Assembly (NCBI RefSeq): GCF_000718135.1
Contig: NZ_JOEM01000008.1
Span: forward strand, 186,001-250,000
Reading direction: 5' to 3'
Source: Streptomyces cyaneofuscatus
Lineage (GTDB): Bacteria; Actinomycetota; Actinomycetes; Streptomycetales; Streptomycetaceae
Length of the DNA stretch: 64,000 nt
The notes beneath the pieces are model-generated. The model saw only the letters and a program-made list of their open reading frames with translations, searched no databases and was not told the DNA's origin. Each line of letters opens with the position of its first letter. Within the stretch, counting starts at the first letter, position 1. Below, one piece after another: positions 26,307-34,428 of this stretch. Position numbers and translations under genes: made by a program.

Positions 26307-26324
26307 ATTAACCAGCTGGTAAGT
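26307..26324. promoter_or_regulatory. Candidate TetR operator, copy 2
   Basis: ATTAACCAGCTGGTAAGT, matching copy 1 at 15 of 18 positions and in the same orientation. The core ACCAGCTGGT is a perfect palindrome. The 31-bp repeat distance is about three helical turns, so two repressor dimers could bind the same DNA face. Confidence 0.65.
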
Positions 26325-26391
26325 TCCGTGGGGTGAAGTCAGGGGTAGCGGGCGGCGGCGCCGTGTCCGACGAGCACAGGGGGCCGCCACG

Positions 26392-27132
26392 ATGAGCACA
26401 GGGACCGGGCGCGCCCCGTACGGGCCGCCGGCCGAGGGGGCCCGGCCGTCGAAGGGGGAACGCACCCGCGCCCGCATCCTCGACGCGGCGGCCGCGCTGT
26501 TCTCCCGTTCCGGCTTCAACGCGGTCTCGCTGCGCGACATCGCCGCCCACGCGGGACTGACCCATGCCGGGCTGCTGCACCACTTCCCGGGCAAGGGCCG
26601 TCTGCTCCTGGAGGTCCTTGAGCGGCGCGACCTGATCGACGCCCGCGAACTCTTCCCCGGCCTGCTGCGGCCGGGTTCGCCCGCGCCGGAACCGGCCCGC
26701 CGGCTGCGGCTGCTGCTGGAGCTGGTGGCGCGCAACAGCCGGACGCCGGGCCTGGTCGCCCTCTACGCGAAGGTGTCGGCCGAGGCGACCGATCCGGACC
26801 ACCCCGCGCACGCCTACTTCGCCCGGCGCTACCGGTATCTGCGCACCGAGCTGACCGGCATCGTGGCCGATCTCCAGCGGGCGGCCGGCGCGGGCGACGC
26901 CGTGGACCCGGGCGTGGTGGCCGGTCAGCTGCTGGCCCTGATGGACGGCTTGCAGACACAGTGGCTGCTGGAGCCGGAGGCCGTACCGATGGAGGCGCTC
27001 GTACGGGACTTCCTGGACCGCCTGGGACTGCTGCCCGCAGACGGCGCGGAGGCCACGGACGGCCTGGAGGCCGGAGACGGCGCGGGCACGGAGACCGGAG
27101 ACGGCGCGGAGGCCGGCGGCGTCAGCCGTTGA
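26392..27132 (+). CDS. TetR-family regulator of the peptide ABC operon
   Basis: A 246-residue TetR repressor. The HTH is at ~25-70 ('ILDAAAALFSRSGFNAVSLRDIAAHAG', recognition helix 'THAGLLHHF'). The ligand domain contains 'TPGLVALYAKVSAEATDP', a pattern shared with the second TetR at 32215. The last ~30 residues are a low-complexity Gly/Ala/Glu/Asp tail. It is divergent from the ABC operon, with two operator-like sites between, so it probably represses both. Its 3' end overlaps the convergent lipase by 11 bp. Confidence 0.85.
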   Translation: MSTGTGRAPYGPPAEGARPSKGERTRARILDAAAALFSRSGFNAVSLRDIAAHAGLTHAGLLHHFPGKGRLLLEVLERRDLIDARELFPGLLRPGSPAPEPARRLRLLLELVARNSRTPGLVALYAKVSAEATDPDHPAHAYFARRYRYLRTELTGIVADLQRAAGAGDAVDPGVVAGQLLALMDGLQTQWLLEPEAVPMEALVRDFLDRLGLLPADGAEATDGLEAGDGAGTETGDGAEAGGVSR

Positions 27133-28045
27133 GGGTCGCGAGGGCCGCATCGGCCGTGCTCCGGTGTCCGGCGGCGTTGGGGTGGAACCCGGTCGCCTCC
27201 GCGGTCTCCTCGGGCTCGATCCAGCGCACGCCCTGCGGCTTGCACGCGTCGTGTCCGACCGAGGGCGCGTAGGCGTCGACATAGGCCCCGCCCCGTCCGG
27301 CCGCCTGCTGCGCGAGCATCGTGTTGAGCTGCTTCTGCTTGTCCCGGAACCAGGCGAAGTCCCCGTCGGCGAAGGGAACGACCGGTCGGCAGGAGGTGCC
27401 GTCGTCCGGGACGATCGCCGGATACCCCACCACCAGGACGCGGGCCTGCGGCGAGCGGGCCTGGATCGCCGCGAGGACCGCGGCCACCTTCGGCGCGGTG
27501 GCGCCGATCCGGGCGCCGATCTCGTCGGTGCCGAGCAGCGTGTAGCTCCGCTTGCACGGTGCGCCCAGCGGGGCGAGCTTGCCGAGCAGGACGCAGCGGG
27601 TGAGGACGCCGGGGAGATCGAGGTCGTTGCCGCCGATGCCGAGGGTGACCAGGGTCGTGTCGGGCCGCAGGGCGTCCAGCTGGGGCGGCGCCGATCCCTG
27701 CGCGGCGGTCATGTGACGGGTGTCGGCGCCCGCGCAGGTGACATCGGCGAACGACGCCACCGGGAGGCCGGCGGCCAGCAGGGCCGGGTAGTTGCGTGAG
27801 GAGCGGCCGCAGGCGGCGTCCGTCTGCTCGGGGATGCCGGGCCCCGAGCTGAAGGAGTCGCCGAGCGCCACGTAGTGGACCGGGGCGTCCTGTGCGGCGC
27901 GATCGGACGTCCGCGCAGCCGGGGCGGCGGTGGCCGGGGCACCGGCCGTGGCCAGGAGGGCCGTGGCGGCGGTGACGGCCAGGGTGGTGGCAGCGGTGCG
28001 GCGGCGGTGAGCGGCGGGGGCGGGGTGCCTGTCGGCAGGGTGCAT
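27122..28045 (-). CDS. Secreted SGNH/GDSL lipase or esterase
   Basis: A 307-residue SGNH hydrolase. It begins with a twin-Arg-rich n-region and an Ala-rich signal peptide ending near 'ATAAPA'. Block I 'ALGDSFSSGPG' carries the Ser nucleophile, block III 'GIGGNDLD' the Asn, and block V 'TGFHPNAAGH' the His. Five Cys suggest disulfides outside the cell. It resembles Streptomyces secreted lipases acting on esters or phospholipids. ATG 28045 is preferred since GAGGA lies about 6 nt upstream; ATG 28051 would touch it. Confidence 0.85.
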   Translation of the reverse strand: MHPADRHPAPAAHRRRTAATTLAVTAATALLATAGAPATAAPAARTSDRAAQDAPVHYVALGDSFSSGPGIPEQTDAACGRSSRNYPALLAAGLPVASFADVTCAGADTRHMTAAQGSAPPQLDALRPDTTLVTLGIGGNDLDLPGVLTRCVLLGKLAPLGAPCKRSYTLLGTDEIGARIGATAPKVAAVLAAIQARSPQARVLVVGYPAIVPDDGTSCRPVVPFADGDFAWFRDKQKQLNTMLAQQAAGRGGAYVDAYAPSVGHDACKPQGVRWIEPEETAEATGFHPNAAGHRSTADAALATLNG

Positions 28046-28181
28046 GGCCATTCCTCGTCTCTTCGGCGCGGAGGCACCGTCGGAAGGTGGAAGCGGAGGC
28101 GGACGCTGGTGCGGGGCGGTGGGCACCGGCTGACGCGGGGTCGGACGAGGGTCACTCGGAGACCGGACGGACCGGAGAGCG

Positions 28182-28204
28182 AAAACCGTACGATGAACGG
28201 TTTC
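28182..28204. promoter_or_regulatory. Glycosidase operator, distal copy (7-N9-7)
   Basis: AAAACCG, nine bases, CGGTTTC. It has the same architecture as the sites at 28297 and 34210 and lies 115 bp upstream of the second copy, in the ~400-bp gap before the GH3 gene. That gap otherwise holds no gene. Confidence 0.65.
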
Positions 28205-28287
28205 TGGCCGTCAAGGGCGCGCGCGACACCGGTCCACCGTCGTCGGCACCCCCGGAGGCGGGGCGCGGGAGCGGGCGGCGCGGACCC

Positions 28288-28316
28288 TTGACACCCAAAA
28301 CCGATCAATTTACGGT
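28288..28316 (+). promoter_or_regulatory. Promoter of the GH3 operon
   Basis: TTGACA (28288-28293), a 17-nt spacer, then TACGGT (28311-28316). This is a good primary-sigma promoter. The operator at 28297-28319 covers the spacer and -10, so a bound repressor would block polymerase. Confidence 0.65.
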
Positions 28317-28319
28317 TTT
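28297..28319. promoter_or_regulatory. Glycosidase operator, proximal copy (7-N9-7)
   Basis: A perfect palindrome AAAACCG-N9-CGGTTTT. Its central bases ATCAATTTA also nearly match the reverse complement of the site before the GH1-tetR operon (about 20 of 23 positions). I propose it as a binding site for the TetR at 32215. Confidence 0.75.
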
Positions 28320-28447
28320 TGCATGATGGCGACCTTGTGCCCCCCTCCCGGAGCCGCCCGAGGCGGGCCCTGACGCCGGCAACCGGCCGCTCCCCCGCCG
28401 CCCGAACCCACAATCCACTCCCCCACTCGAACCGACAGGTGCGCCGT

Positions 28448-30814
28448 ATGACGACCGACCAGACCGCTTCGACCCCGGCGGCAGACACCTCGGCCACGCC
28501 GCTGACCCTGGCCGAGAAGGCATCCCTGACCAGCGGCGGCGGGGACTTCGTCACCTCGGCCGTGGACCGGGCCGGTGTCCCGGCCATCACCCTTTCCGAC
28601 GGGCCGCACGGACTGCGTCTGCCGAAGGAGGCGGGCGACGGAGGCCAACTCGACCTGCACAGCGCCGCCCCCGCCACCTGCTACCCGCCCGCCGTGGCAC
28701 TCGGCAGCAGCTGGGACCCGGAGCTCGCCCATCGCGTCGCCGGAGCGCTCGCGGACGAGGCGACCGCGCACGGCGTCCGGGTGCTGCTGGGTCCGGGCAT
28801 CAACATCAAGCGCTCGCCGCTCTGCGGGCGCAACTTCGAGTACTTCTCCGAGGACCCGCTGCTCACCGCCGAGCTGGGCGGGGCCATGGTGCGCGGGCTC
28901 CAGGAGTCCGGTGTGGGCGCGGCACTCAAGCACTACGCGGCCAACAACCAGGAGACCGACCGGATGCGGGTCAGCGCCGACATCGACGAGCGCCCGCTGC
29001 GCGAGATCTACCTCCGCGCCTTCGAACGCATCGTCCGCCGCGACCGCCCCTGGTCCGTGATGTCCGCCTACAACGGCGTCAACGGGGTGACCCTCTCGGA
29101 GAACACCCGGCTGCTGACCGACATCCTGCGCACCGAGTGGGGGTTCGACGGCATCGTCATGTCCGACTGGGGAGCCGTACGCGACCGGGTGGCCGCCCTC
29201 CGCGCGGGTCTGGACCTCCAGATGCCCGGCACCCGGGGGCGCACCGACGCCGAGGTCGTGGCCGCCGTGCGGGACGGCTCCCTGGATGAGTCGGTGCTGG
29301 ACACCGCCGTGGTGCGGCTGGTCCGCTTCGCCCGGCGCGCCACGGCCGGCGACAGGCGCCCCGCGCCGCAGATGACCGTGGACGACCACCACCGCCTCGC
29401 CGGGGAGGCGGCGGAGCGGTGCGTGGTCCTGCTCAAGAACGAGGACGGGCTGCTGCCGCTGAGCCCGGACGCGGGAAGCGTCGCCGTCATCGGTGAGCAG
29501 GCCCGCACCCCCCGCTACCAGGGGGCCGGCAGCTCCCAGGTCACCCCCACCCGGCTGGACGTCCCCCTCGACGCCCTGCGCGACCGCGCCGAGGGGGCGC
29601 GGGTCGCGTTCGCCCCCGGGTACGCCCTCGCGGGCACCGGCACCGTACAGAACCCGGCCGACGAGAACGCGCTCACGGAGGAGGCGGTCCGGCTCGCCGC
29701 CGGGTCCGACACCGTTCTGCTGTTCCTCGGCCTCTCCGCGCAGGACGAGTCCGAGGGGTTCGACCGGGACCACATCGACCTGCCGGAGGACCAACTGCGC
29801 CTCCTGGAAGCCGTCGTGGCCGCCAACCCGCGTACCGTCGTCGTCCTCTCCAACGGCGGAGTGGTCCGCACCGACCCCTGGCACCGCACGGTCCCCGCAC
29901 TCGTCGAGGGCTGGCTGCTCGGCCAGGCGGGAGGCGGGGCGCTGGCCCGGGTCCTGTTCGGCGACGTCAACCCGTCCGGCAAGCTGGCGGAGACCGTACC
30001 GCTGCGGCTGGAGCACGCACCGAGCCACCTCTCCTTCCCCGGTGAGGAGGGGCATGTCCGGTACGGCGAGGGCGTCTTCGTCGGCTACCGGGGGTACGAC
30101 GCGGCCGACCGCGAGGTGGCCTTCCCCTTCGGCCACGGGCTGTCGTACACGACGTTCACGTACAGCGGGCTGCGGGTCGCGCCGGAGGGGGACGGCAGCC
30201 GTTTCGCGGTCGCGGTCACCGTCGCCAACACCGGGCCGCGCACCGGGCGTGAGACCGTCCAGGTGTACAGCGGCGGCCCCGCCGGGTCGTCCGTGGCTCG
30301 CCCGCCGAGGGAGCTGCGCGGCTTCGCCTCGGTGACGCTCGCTCCGGGCGAGAGCCGCGAGGTGGTCGTCCGCGTCTCCCGCGAGGACCTCGCGTACTAC
30401 AGCGAGCGGGAAGGCGGATGGCGGGTCGAGGGCGGTGACTACGTCATCGCGGCGGGCGCGTCCTCGCGCGACCTCCGGCTCAGCGCCGAGGTCACCGTGG
30501 TGGGAGACCCCTCGCGGCTCGTGCTCACCGGCCGCAACTCCCTCGCCGAGTGGCTGGAGCACCCCGTCGGCGGCCCGCTGCTGATGAAGGGGTTCGCCGA
30601 GGGCCGGGCCGCAGCAGGGGCCGAGGCGGGGCCGAGCGCGCTGGAGAACCCGGTGCTGTGGCGGTTCCTCGCCGGGATGCCGCTGGAGGTGATCGCCGAC
30701 TTCCCGCAGAGTCCGGTGGGCCCCGAGGGCGTGGCCGCTCTGGTGGCGGCCGCGGCCTCGCCCGGCGCGGCAGACACGCCCGGCGCACCCGGCGCGGACG
30801 AGCCGCGGGCATGA
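28448..30814 (+). CDS. GH3 beta-glucosidase
   Basis: A 788-residue family-3 glycoside hydrolase. The (beta/alpha)8 domain has 'KHYAANNQETDR' and the nucleophile Asp240 in 'GIVMSDWGAV'. The alpha/beta sandwich follows from ~330, and a fibronectin-III-like C-terminal domain ('SYTTFTYSGLRV', 'GRETVQVYSG') sits at ~560-690. There is no signal peptide, so it is cytoplasmic and acts on imported oligosaccharides. ATG 28448 was preferred over in-frame codons near 28319 because that region carries the promoter and operator. Its stop overlaps the next gene (ATGA). Confidence 0.9.
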   Translation: MTTDQTASTPAADTSATPLTLAEKASLTSGGGDFVTSAVDRAGVPAITLSDGPHGLRLPKEAGDGGQLDLHSAAPATCYPPAVALGSSWDPELAHRVAGALADEATAHGVRVLLGPGINIKRSPLCGRNFEYFSEDPLLTAELGGAMVRGLQESGVGAALKHYAANNQETDRMRVSADIDERPLREIYLRAFERIVRRDRPWSVMSAYNGVNGVTLSENTRLLTDILRTEWGFDGIVMSDWGAVRDRVAALRAGLDLQMPGTRGRTDAEVVAAVRDGSLDESVLDTAVVRLVRFARRATAGDRRPAPQMTVDDHHRLAGEAAERCVVLLKNEDGLLPLSPDAGSVAVIGEQARTPRYQGAGSSQVTPTRLDVPLDALRDRAEGARVAFAPGYALAGTGTVQNPADENALTEEAVRLAAGSDTVLLFLGLSAQDESEGFDRDHIDLPEDQLRLLEAVVAANPRTVVVLSNGGVVRTDPWHRTVPALVEGWLLGQAGGGALARVLFGDVNPSGKLAETVPLRLEHAPSHLSFPGEEGHVRYGEGVFVGYRGYDAADREVAFPFGHGLSYTTFTYSGLRVAPEGDGSRFAVAVTVANTGPRTGRETVQVYSGGPAGSSVARPPRELRGFASVTLAPGESREVVVRVSREDLAYYSEREGGWRVEGGDYVIAAGASSRDLRLSAEVTVVGDPSRLVLTGRNSLAEWLEHPVGGPLLMKGFAEGRAAAGAEAGPSALENPVLWRFLAGMPLEVIADFPQSPVGPEGVAALVAAAASPGAADTPGAPGADEPRA

Positions 30815-32118
30815 GCGGACGCCGTCCGGCCCCGCTGGTCACGGGAACCGTGCGGCCGGGCTGGGAAGGTGTCCGGGACGCCTTCGCGCGCGGCCAGGCG
30901 GAGGACCCGGGTGGCGCGCAACTGGCCGTCCGCCACGGGGGCCGGACGGTCGTGGACCTCTGGACGCCGGGCACGGGCCGGTTCGGGTACGGCGCTGCGC
31001 CGGACGTGGCGGACGGCGCGGGCAGTGCGTACGGCGCGGGCGGGGCGGACGGAGCCGGGGTGACCGGAGGCGAGGCGTTCCGGGCCGATTCCGTGGGTGT
31101 CCTCATGTCGGTCTCCAAGGCCCTGGTGGCCGTCTGCGCGCACCTGCTGATCGACCGGGGCGTCCTGGATCCGGACGACCCCGTCGCCCGCCACTGGCCG
31201 GAGTTCGCCGCCGCCGGGAAGGCGGAGACCACGGTCGCGGGCCTGCTGGCCCACCGTGCCGGGCTCCCTGCGTACACCGACGACCCGGCGGGCCTCCCGG
31301 AGGCACTTCTGCTGGACCCGGTGGCGCGGGTGCGGGCCTTGGCGGCGATGTCTCCGGTGTGGGACCCGGGGAAGGCGTTCCTCTACCACGCGCTCACCTA
31401 CGGCGACCTGGTCGGCGAGGTCGTCCGCCGGGCGTCCGGCGAGAGCGTCGGGCGGTTCTTCGCCCGCGAGGTCGCCGGGCCCCTGGGGCTGGACCTGTGG
31501 ATCGGCCTGCCGGAACGGGAGGAGCACCGCTTCGTACCTCAGCGGGCGGTGCGCCCCGACCCGACGCCCGGGCAGGTGGCGCAGGCGGTGGAGCGGACAG
31601 GCCTCGCCCCCGGCGACCGGCTCGCCACCTCGCTGCGGGCCTCGTCCGCCGAACTCGGCCGCGCCACCGCCTCCTTCGGCACCCGCCGGGGCCGGGCGGC
31701 GGAGTTCCCGGCGGCGGGAGGGATCGGCGACGCCCGTTCCCTCGCCCGGCTGTACGCGGCACTCGTCGGCCCCGTGGACGGCGTGCGGCTGCTGTCGGCG
31801 GCCACGGTGGACCGGGCGAGGACCCCCTGCACCGATCATCTGCCGCAGCCCGCAGTTCTGCACCGGCTGGACGGGCCCGACCGCTCACGTTTCGGGCTGG
31901 GCTTCGAACTCCCGCGGCCCGGTACGCCGTTGCTGGGCGAGGGGTCGTTCGGGCATGCGGGCGCGGGTGGCAGGCTGGGGACGGCCCGCCCGGAGAGCGG
32001 GCTCGCGGTCGGCTACGTGTGCACCGCGATGGCGTGGGAGCCGTCGGCGGGACCCGATCCCCGGTGGATGCCGTGGACCGAGGCGGTACGGAAGGCGGCG
32101 GGGCTCGGCGGCGGCTGA
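30811..32118 (+). CDS. Beta-lactamase-fold serine hydrolase (class C / esterase type)
   Basis: A 435-residue penicillin-binding-protein-like hydrolase. The SxxK nucleophile motif is 'SVSK' (~95-98), the second motif is a Tyr in 'FLYHALTYG', and the third is 'GHAGAGG' in place of KTG. This is the EstB/CubicO group, usually esterases or peptidases rather than antibiotic lactamases. No signal peptide is visible. It is translationally coupled to the GH3 gene, so it is probably co-induced with it, perhaps deacylating sugar derivatives. Substrate unknown. Confidence 0.8.
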   Translation: MSGRRPAPLVTGTVRPGWEGVRDAFARGQAEDPGGAQLAVRHGGRTVVDLWTPGTGRFGYGAAPDVADGAGSAYGAGGADGAGVTGGEAFRADSVGVLMSVSKALVAVCAHLLIDRGVLDPDDPVARHWPEFAAAGKAETTVAGLLAHRAGLPAYTDDPAGLPEALLLDPVARVRALAAMSPVWDPGKAFLYHALTYGDLVGEVVRRASGESVGRFFAREVAGPLGLDLWIGLPEREEHRFVPQRAVRPDPTPGQVAQAVERTGLAPGDRLATSLRASSAELGRATASFGTRRGRAAEFPAAGGIGDARSLARLYAALVGPVDGVRLLSAATVDRARTPCTDHLPQPAVLHRLDGPDRSRFGLGFELPRPGTPLLGEGSFGHAGAGGRLGTARPESGLAVGYVCTAMAWEPSAGPDPRWMPWTEAVRKAAGLGGG

Positions 32119-32163
32119 CGCCCGGACCGCCGGGAGCGTCTCCCCCAGCGTCCGGCGGAGACG

Positions 32164-32209
32164 CGGCGGCGGGCGGGGAGGCCGAGAAGCCGTCCCCCGC
32201 CCGCCGCCG
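32164..32209. terminator. Bidirectional hairpin terminator
   Basis: A 15-bp perfect stem (32164-32178 with 32195-32209), loop of 16 nt, between the convergent serine-hydrolase and TetR genes. Confidence 0.7.
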
Positions 32210-32214
32210 TGTTC

Positions 32215-32823
32215 TCACTCCCGGTCGCCCTCCGAGGCCTCGCGGCCGCCTTCCCGGTCCACGGCCAGCAGCCGGAAGACGTCGTCGATCGGCTGCTCCA
32301 TGTCGGTCGAACGGTCGATGAGCCACTGCAACTGGATGCCGTCCGCCAGGGCGAGCAGCAGCACAGCCAGCCGTTCCGGCGGAATCTCGGTGGTCAGCCG
32401 CCCCTCGTCCATCCGCTGCCGCACATACCCCGCCACCCGCTCGCGCAGCACCGGATAGCGCTCGGCGAAGTGCGCGTGCGCCGGGTGCTCCGGGTCGCTG
32501 GCGGCGGCGGCCATGGAGACGAACAGCTCCACCAGACCGGGGGTCTGCGCCCCCTCGCGGATGATGTCGCGGTAGCTCGGTTCCCCGGGGCGCTCGGTCT
32601 GGCGCACCCTGGCGGTCTCGTCACGCATCCTCAGGACCTGGGTGAGCAGGTCCTCCTTCGAGCTGAAGTAGTGCATCAGTCCGGGCAGGCTGAGGTTGCA
32701 CCTGGCGGCCACCTTCCGCAGCGAGGTGCCCCGGTAGCCCTCGGCGGCGAAGATCTCCAGTGCCGCGTGCAGGATCTCCGTGCGCTTCGCCTCGCCCTTT
32801 TCGTACGGGCCCCGTTTCGCCAT
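32215..32823 (-). CDS. TetR-family regulator of the glucosidase genes
   Basis: A 202-residue TetR repressor with the HTH at ~15-60 ('ILHAALEIFAAEGYRGTSLRKVAARC', recognition helix 'SLPGLMHYF') and a ligand domain with 'TPGLVELFVSMAAAASDP'. It lies only 10 bp behind the GH1 gene on the same strand, so it is in one operon with it. The palindrome before that operon also occurs twice before the GH3 gene. The likely circuit is autorepression and release by a glucoside-derived sugar. Ligand unknown. Confidence 0.85.
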   Translation of the reverse strand: MAKRGPYEKGEAKRTEILHAALEIFAAEGYRGTSLRKVAARCNLSLPGLMHYFSSKEDLLTQVLRMRDETARVRQTERPGEPSYRDIIREGAQTPGLVELFVSMAAAASDPEHPAHAHFAERYPVLRERVAGYVRQRMDEGRLTTEIPPERLAVLLLALADGIQLQWLIDRSTDMEQPIDDVFRLLAVDREGGREASEGDRE

Positions 32824-32833
32824 GACCGGAAGC

Positions 32834-34150
32834 CTAACCGGCGTGCCGGCCGCCGGCGGGCACGGCCGCGGGCTCCGGCTCCGGGCCGGGCTCCGGCTCG
32901 GGGCCCGGGAGGCGTCCGGCGCGGGCCAGGGCGCCGAGCCAGTGGGCGGACGGCTTCGGGGTCCGGGCGAAGGTCTCCCGGTCGACCGCGATGAGCCCGA
33001 AGGTGGGCCGGTAGGAGCCCCATTCGTAGTTGTCCAGGGCGGTCCAGTGCAGATAGCCGCGTACGTCGATCCCGTCCCGCAGCGCCTCCGCCACCCCGGT
33101 CAGCGCCCGGGTGGTGTAGGCGACGCGGCGCTCGTCGTCGTCGGTGGCGATGCCGTTCTCGGTGACCAGGACCGGAACGTGCGGGCCGACCACCTCGGCG
33201 GTGTGGCGGATCGCCTCGCCGAGGGCCTCGGGGTAGAACTCCCAGCCGGTCAGCGTCGTCTCCACGCCCGGTTCCACCGGCAGCGGACCGTCCGGGCCGA
33301 TCCGGTGGCGGGTGTAGGCCTGCACCCCCACCCAGTCGTCCTCGCGGGAGGCGTGGAGGAAGACGTCCTCGCGGGGCCAGGCGTACGCGGCGGCGACCTC
33401 GGCCGCTCCGGGTTCGGCCTGGTAGACCTGGTTGGCGACCGTCCAGCCGACCTGGAGCCCGGGGTCGGCCGCCTTGAGGACACCGCGGGCCGCCCGGTGG
33501 GCGCGGATGAGGGCCTGGGTGACCTCGGCATCGGGGTCGACCGTGGCCGGGTCGAAGGCGGCCGCACCGGATCGCTCCGTTCCCTCGGGCGCCGGGGCTC
33601 CCTCCTGTCCGAGCCCCATGCGGCGGACGATCGTGTGCATCAGCGCGACCATGTTCGGTTCGTTGACGGTCGCCACATGGCGCACGCCGGCGGCGAGGAT
33701 CTCCGTGGCGGTCTCGGCGTAGGCGGCGAAGAGGCCGGTGGACTCCGGGGCGCTCCAGCCGCCCAGCGCGCTGAACCAGTGCGGCGAGGTGAAGTGGTGG
33801 AGGGTCACCACCGGGGTGAGACCGCGCTCCAGCGCGCCCAGGACCATGGCCCGGTAGTGGGCGATCGCCGCCCGGGAGATGTGTCCGCGCTCGGGTTCGA
33901 TCCGGGCCCACTCGATGGAGAAGCGGTAGGCGTTGAAGCCGAGTCCGCTGAGCAGGTCCATGTCTTCCGGCCAGCGGTGGAAGCTGTCGACCGCGTCACC
34001 GCTGCGTTCCGCGACGAAGGTGCCCGGGCGGTTCTCGACGGCCCACCAGTCGCTGGACACGTTGTTGCCCTCGACCTGGTGGGCGGCGGTGGACGCCCCC
34101 ATGAGGAAGCCCTCCGGCAGGGCAGGTCCGGGGGTGTTCGGCAGCGCCAT
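32834..34150 (-). CDS. GH1 beta-glucosidase
   Basis: A 438-residue family-1 glycosidase with acid/base Glu164 in 'TVNEP', nucleophile Glu331 in 'VTENG', the sugar-binding 'TAAHQVEG' and a late 'WTALDNYEW'. No signal peptide; cytoplasmic. ATG 34150 has AAGGAG about 7 nt upstream; a longer frame runs back through the operator and is not used. The last ~20 residues form a Pro-Glu repeat ('GPEPEPGPEPEP'). It is first gene of an operon with tetR and divergent from the GH20 gene. Confidence 0.92.
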   Translation of the reverse strand: MALPNTPGPALPEGFLMGASTAAHQVEGNNVSSDWWAVENRPGTFVAERSGDAVDSFHRWPEDMDLLSGLGFNAYRFSIEWARIEPERGHISRAAIAHYRAMVLGALERGLTPVVTLHHFTSPHWFSALGGWSAPESTGLFAAYAETATEILAAGVRHVATVNEPNMVALMHTIVRRMGLGQEGAPAPEGTERSGAAAFDPATVDPDAEVTQALIRAHRAARGVLKAADPGLQVGWTVANQVYQAEPGAAEVAAAYAWPREDVFLHASREDDWVGVQAYTRHRIGPDGPLPVEPGVETTLTGWEFYPEALGEAIRHTAEVVGPHVPVLVTENGIATDDDERRVAYTTRALTGVAEALRDGIDVRGYLHWTALDNYEWGSYRPTFGLIAVDRETFARTPKPSAHWLGALARAGRLPGPEPEPGPEPEPAAVPAGGRHAG

Positions 34151-34209
34151 GAGGCGGCTCCTTCCATCGCGAAGTACGCGCCGACGAGGGGGCGTCGGCA
34201 CCGTCCGCG

Positions 34210-34232
34210 AAAAGCGTTCATTGATCGGTTTT
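34210..34232. promoter_or_regulatory. Glycosidase operator in the GH1 / GH20 divergent gap
   Basis: AAAAGCG, nine bases, CGGTTTT: one mismatch from a perfect palindrome and the same 7-N9-7 layout as the two GH3 sites. It lies 60 bp before the GH1 start and about 200 bp before the GH20 start, so it may control both directions. Confidence 0.7.
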
Positions 34233-34428
34233 CGTGTTAGCGTACAGGCGCACCCGGCCCGGCAGGAAGAGCCGCAGCCCATCCCGGTCACCGGGAGCCA
34301 CCTGCGCCGGGAGGCCCGGCCCGACCTGACGCGGATGCCCGGCCTCCCGGTCCGCCCCATCCCCCCGACCGGCCCGGCGCACAGCCGGACACCCGGCCCC
34401 GTTCCGGCCCTGCCAGTGGAGGAGACCC

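Noticed and set aside
30811..32118. Antibiotic-resistance beta-lactamase
   Set aside because: SxxK is present but the third motif is HAG rather than KTG and there is no export signal; the esterase/CubicO group is more likely.
34233..34428. DasR site before the GH20 gene
   Set aside because: I found no TGGTCTAGACCA-like sequence in this gap, despite the function of the enzyme.
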